From Methanobacteriota archaeon (GTDB lineage Archaea; Hydrothermarchaeota; Hydrothermarchaeia; Hydrothermarchaeales; BMS3B), in contig JAADFH010000024.1 in NCBI GenBank assembly GCA_013152995.1, positions 1-6,246 on the forward strand: 6,246 bases of DNA, in the 5' to 3' direction. Made by a program: the position numbers and the translations under genes. This document shows positions 4,708 through 6,246 of this stretch, one piece after another (positions within the stretch are counted from its first letter, which is position 1; each line of letters starts with the position of its first letter). The notes under the pieces were generated by a model, which saw only the letters and a program-made list of their open reading frames with translations, had not been told where the DNA came from and searched no databases.

Positions 4708-5821
4708 GCAGAAACAGCACGCTGGTGGGCTGCACACCCACCTCTATCAGTATGAGCATGTGCACCAGCGCCGCAGCGTAGCATGCCGCTCCCGCGGGGC
4801 TGCGGCTGAGGCGGTACATCAGCCCCAGGTATGCGCCCGCTGGCACGGCGATGAGCACGCCGGCAAGCCCGAAGTCCAGCACCGCTGGTCCGAAGAAGGT
4901 GGTGGTTATTATGTGCTCCTGGGTGTAGCCGAGCACAGCAACGCTTGCGATGGTCTGGCTGACATCCAGGAGCGCCCTGCCGTGGAGCAGCCCCAGGGGG
5001 AAGGCAAGCTGAACCGAGGAGGAGAAGACCAGGAAGGTGAAGCCCGCGCGGTAAAGCGGGTAGTACCAGGGGGGTATGCTCCAGGTGCCGTAGGCTGTGC
5101 CAGCTATGTGGGTGCTTACCAGCGTGAGCACGAGAAGCGCAAAGGCTACCGCAAGCAGGAGCGCATGCACACTCAGACGCTTAGTGAGCAGGGCGGCGGC
5201 GCACGAGCTCAGAGCTATCGCGATGGCATCGCTCTTGAAGCCAGCCAGCACCCCTCCAGCCACCAGAAGCGAAACTAAAGGCAGGGAGATGCGCAGGGGC
5301 ATGCTGACAAGCATCATGCTTGAGCCCACCACTCCCAGTCCGTGGAATATCGCCCGCTCAGGCGATACCGCAACCTGCTCCCTCAGCACAGGCTCAAACA
5401 GCGGCACACCTCTGGAGAGGGTGTAGCCCAGCGCCAGCAGGGCGAGCGCTGAGGAGCTGAGCGCAATCATGCCAGGAGAGGCGAACCTGGTAATCCCCAG
5501 CCACAGCAGCACGCTGCCAGAGGCTGCTGCAGCGGCGAGCAGCAGGTAGCCGGGAAACTCCTGATGCAGCACATAGAAGCTCAGGAATGCAATCGCACCC
5601 AGCAGGAGCCTCTCGTCGGCGGTGCGCTCGCTCCTCTCAGCCAGCACCGCACCCAGGATGAACAGCCCCACTCCAGCAAGGGTGAGCAGCACGGGCAGAG
5701 CGCCAGGGGAGGCAAACCTCAGGTACTGGGAAGTTACAGGGCTTGCATAGGAGCCCATGGCTAAGAGCAGGAAGAGCAGGTACGCCAGCGGAAAGGCAAC
5801 CTCGGGTCTGAGCAGCCTCAC
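4667..5821 (-). CDS. Polytopic membrane protein, probable Wzy-like oligosaccharide repeat-unit polymerase
   Basis: A 384-residue, very hydrophobic protein with about 11 to 13 predicted membrane helices (for example 8-22, 42-61, 92-110, 117-134, 179-194, 197-213, 217-236, 312-335, 343-362, 366-378). Several landmarks recall archaeal and bacterial oligosaccharide repeat-unit polymerases: SRGVPLFEP (136-144) with R147 nearby, GFKSDAIAI (194-202) in a membrane-edge position, YRAGFTF (257-263), and TTFFGPAVLDFGLAG (307-321), close to the family's T-x-G...DFG-x-x-G pattern. Such enzymes join lipid-linked glycan units at the outer face of the membrane. The GTG start at 5821 overlaps the glycosyltransferase stop as GTGA and has GAGGTGGT six bases upstream. 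The glycosyltransferase neighbour supports a glycan role. Another glycan ligase or a multi-pass glycosyltransferase is possible. The membrane topology is clear; the polymerase call is inference. Confidence 0.75.
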   Translation of the reverse strand: MRLLRPEVAFPLAYLLFLLLAMGSYASPVTSQYLRFASPGALPVLLTLAGVGLFILGAVLAERSERTADERLLLGAIAFLSFYVLHQEFPGYLLLAAAAASGSVLLWLGITRFASPGMIALSSSALALLALGYTLSRGVPLFEPVLREQVAVSPERAIFHGLGVVGSSMMLVSMPLRISLPLVSLLVAGGVLAGFKSDAIAIALSSCAAALLTKRLSVHALLLAVAFALLVLTLVSTHIAGTAYGTWSIPPWYYPLYRAGFTFLVFSSSVQLAFPLGLLHGRALLDVSQTIASVAVLGYTQEHIITTTFFGPAVLDFGLAGVLIAVPAGAYLGLMYRLSRSPAGAACYAAALVHMLILIEVGVQPTSVLFLLMLLYLSQRAQRR

Positions 5822-6246
5822 TCCTGCACCACCTCACTGTAGATTCTGGAGTACTCGCGTGCGGTGCGCTCCCAGGAGAACTGCTCCGCCCTCTCCCTTG
5901 CCCCCCTGCTCAGCCTCTCCCACAGCTCCCTGCTGGTGAGCAGCCTCTCCAGCACCTCTGCCAAGCTCTCCGGCGAAAGCTCCCGCACCACCACACCGCT
6001 CCTGCCGTCTTCAACCACCTCCACCAGCCCGCCTGCAGAGCTGACAACAGGCGGGGTGCCGTGCGCCATAGCCTCAAGCGCAGCCAGCCCGAAGCCTTCC
6101 CTGCGCGAGGGCATGAGAAGCGCCAGCGAGGTGGCGTAGAGCTCGCTGAGCTCCCGCGCCTGCAAGGCTCCAGCGAACCTCACCCTGTGCTGCACACCCA
6201 GGCGGCTGCACTCCCGCTTTAGCGCCCTCGCGTAGCTTCCAGCGCC
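5818..6246 (-). CDS. Glycosyltransferase family 4 (GT-B fold), C-terminal part, cut by window edge
   Basis: The frame is open from the right edge (first full codon at 6246-6244) to a TGA at 5820-5818, giving 142 residues of the C-terminal nucleotide-sugar-binding domain of a GT4 retaining glycosyltransferase. Visible are GAGSYARAL (1-9, the usual G-x-G segment), VRFAGAL (22-28), LYATSLALLMPSRREGFGLA (37-56) and LEAMAHGTPPVV (57-68). The E-x7-E motif, Glu50 and Glu58, binds the donor sugar nucleotide. GLVEVVEDGRSGVVV (73-87) and the closing helices FSWERTAREYSRIY are also typical. The N-terminal acceptor domain lies beyond the edge, so there is no start to choose; an internal GTG at 6195 is not the start because coding similarity continues upstream of it. 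It precedes the Wzy-like gene with a 4-nt overlap, pointing to surface-glycan assembly. Donor and acceptor cannot be told. Confidence 0.93.
   Translation of the reverse strand, partial: GAGSYARALKRECSRLGVQHRVRFAGALQARELSELYATSLALLMPSRREGFGLAALEAMAHGTPPVVSSAGGLVEVVEDGRSGVVVRELSPESLAEVLERLLTSRELWERLSRGARERAEQFSWERTAREYSRIYSEVVQE
5828..5835 (-). promoter_or_regulatory. Shine-Dalgarno site of the Wzy-like gene
   Basis: The minus strand reads GAGGTGGT at 5835-5828, six bases before the GTG at 5821 and inside the end of the glycosyltransferase gene. With the GTGA stop/start overlap it fixes the GTG start and suggests translational coupling. Confidence 0.6.

Noticed and set aside
3886..4737. Minus-strand open frame of 283 codons opposite dys and pyrF.
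   Set aside because: It is an antisense shadow caused by GC-rich codon use. The product is rich in Arg, His and Ser with no motif, whereas the plus strand has full catalytic motifs.
4760..5278. Plus-strand open frame of 172 codons opposite the membrane-protein gene.
   Set aside because: The product is hydrophilic with no domain pattern and is the reverse of membrane-helix codons.
1..6246. Mobile element, CRISPR array or defence system.
   Set aside because: No transposase, integrase, Cas-like or toxin-antitoxin motif, no spaced repeats and no terminal inverted repeats were seen on either strand.

Overview
This window looks like a GC-rich archaeal chromosome segment, most likely euryarchaeal. 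The evidence is a deoxyhypusine synthase family gene (the eIF5A-modification family), a tRNA-Gly with no encoded CCA, AT-rich TATA-like boxes about 25 bp before predicted transcription starts, SD motifs of the GGTGA/GAGGTG type, and one gene that appears to be leaderless. A methanogen, ANME or Archaeoglobus-like lineage is a guess; nothing here fixes the genus. I see no insertion sequence, CRISPR array, phage gene or attachment site.

Left part, minus strand (1-1518): a three-gene operon reads leftward from a TATA box at 1510-1518. It holds a thioredoxin reductase-like flavoprotein (trxB), a small winged-helix regulator whose start overlaps or abuts the trxB stop, and a zinc-ribbon protein cut by the left edge. 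The regulator may act on redox-related genes, but that rests on position only.

Centre (1456-1758): a 303-base control region without protein genes. It contains, in order, the trxB leader and promoter, a T5 terminator, a minus-strand tRNA-Gly(CCC) with an unusual C at position 33, its probable promoter, and the TATA box of the rightward operon.

Rightward operon (1759-4707): a secreted, membrane-anchored protein of unrecognised family with a cytoplasmic coiled-coil tail, then a deoxyhypusine synthase family protein, then orotidine 5'-phosphate decarboxylase (pyrF). The genes overlap by 20 and 22 nt, so they are almost certainly cotranscribed and translationally coupled, although their jobs seem unrelated.

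Right part, minus strand (4667-6246): the C-terminal part of a GT4-type glycosyltransferase, cut by the right edge, followed with a 4-nt GTGA overlap by a polytopic membrane protein resembling oligosaccharide repeat-unit (Wzy-like) polymerases. This looks like the end of a surface-glycan or glycoprotein-glycan cluster. Its last gene runs tail-to-tail into pyrF with a 41-nt overlap.

Most of the window is ordinary archaeal housekeeping. The points most worth a second look are the changed substrate pocket of the deoxyhypusine synthase-like protein, C33 in the tRNA, the missing NADPH-phosphate motif in the thioredoxin reductase, and the unidentified surface protein.
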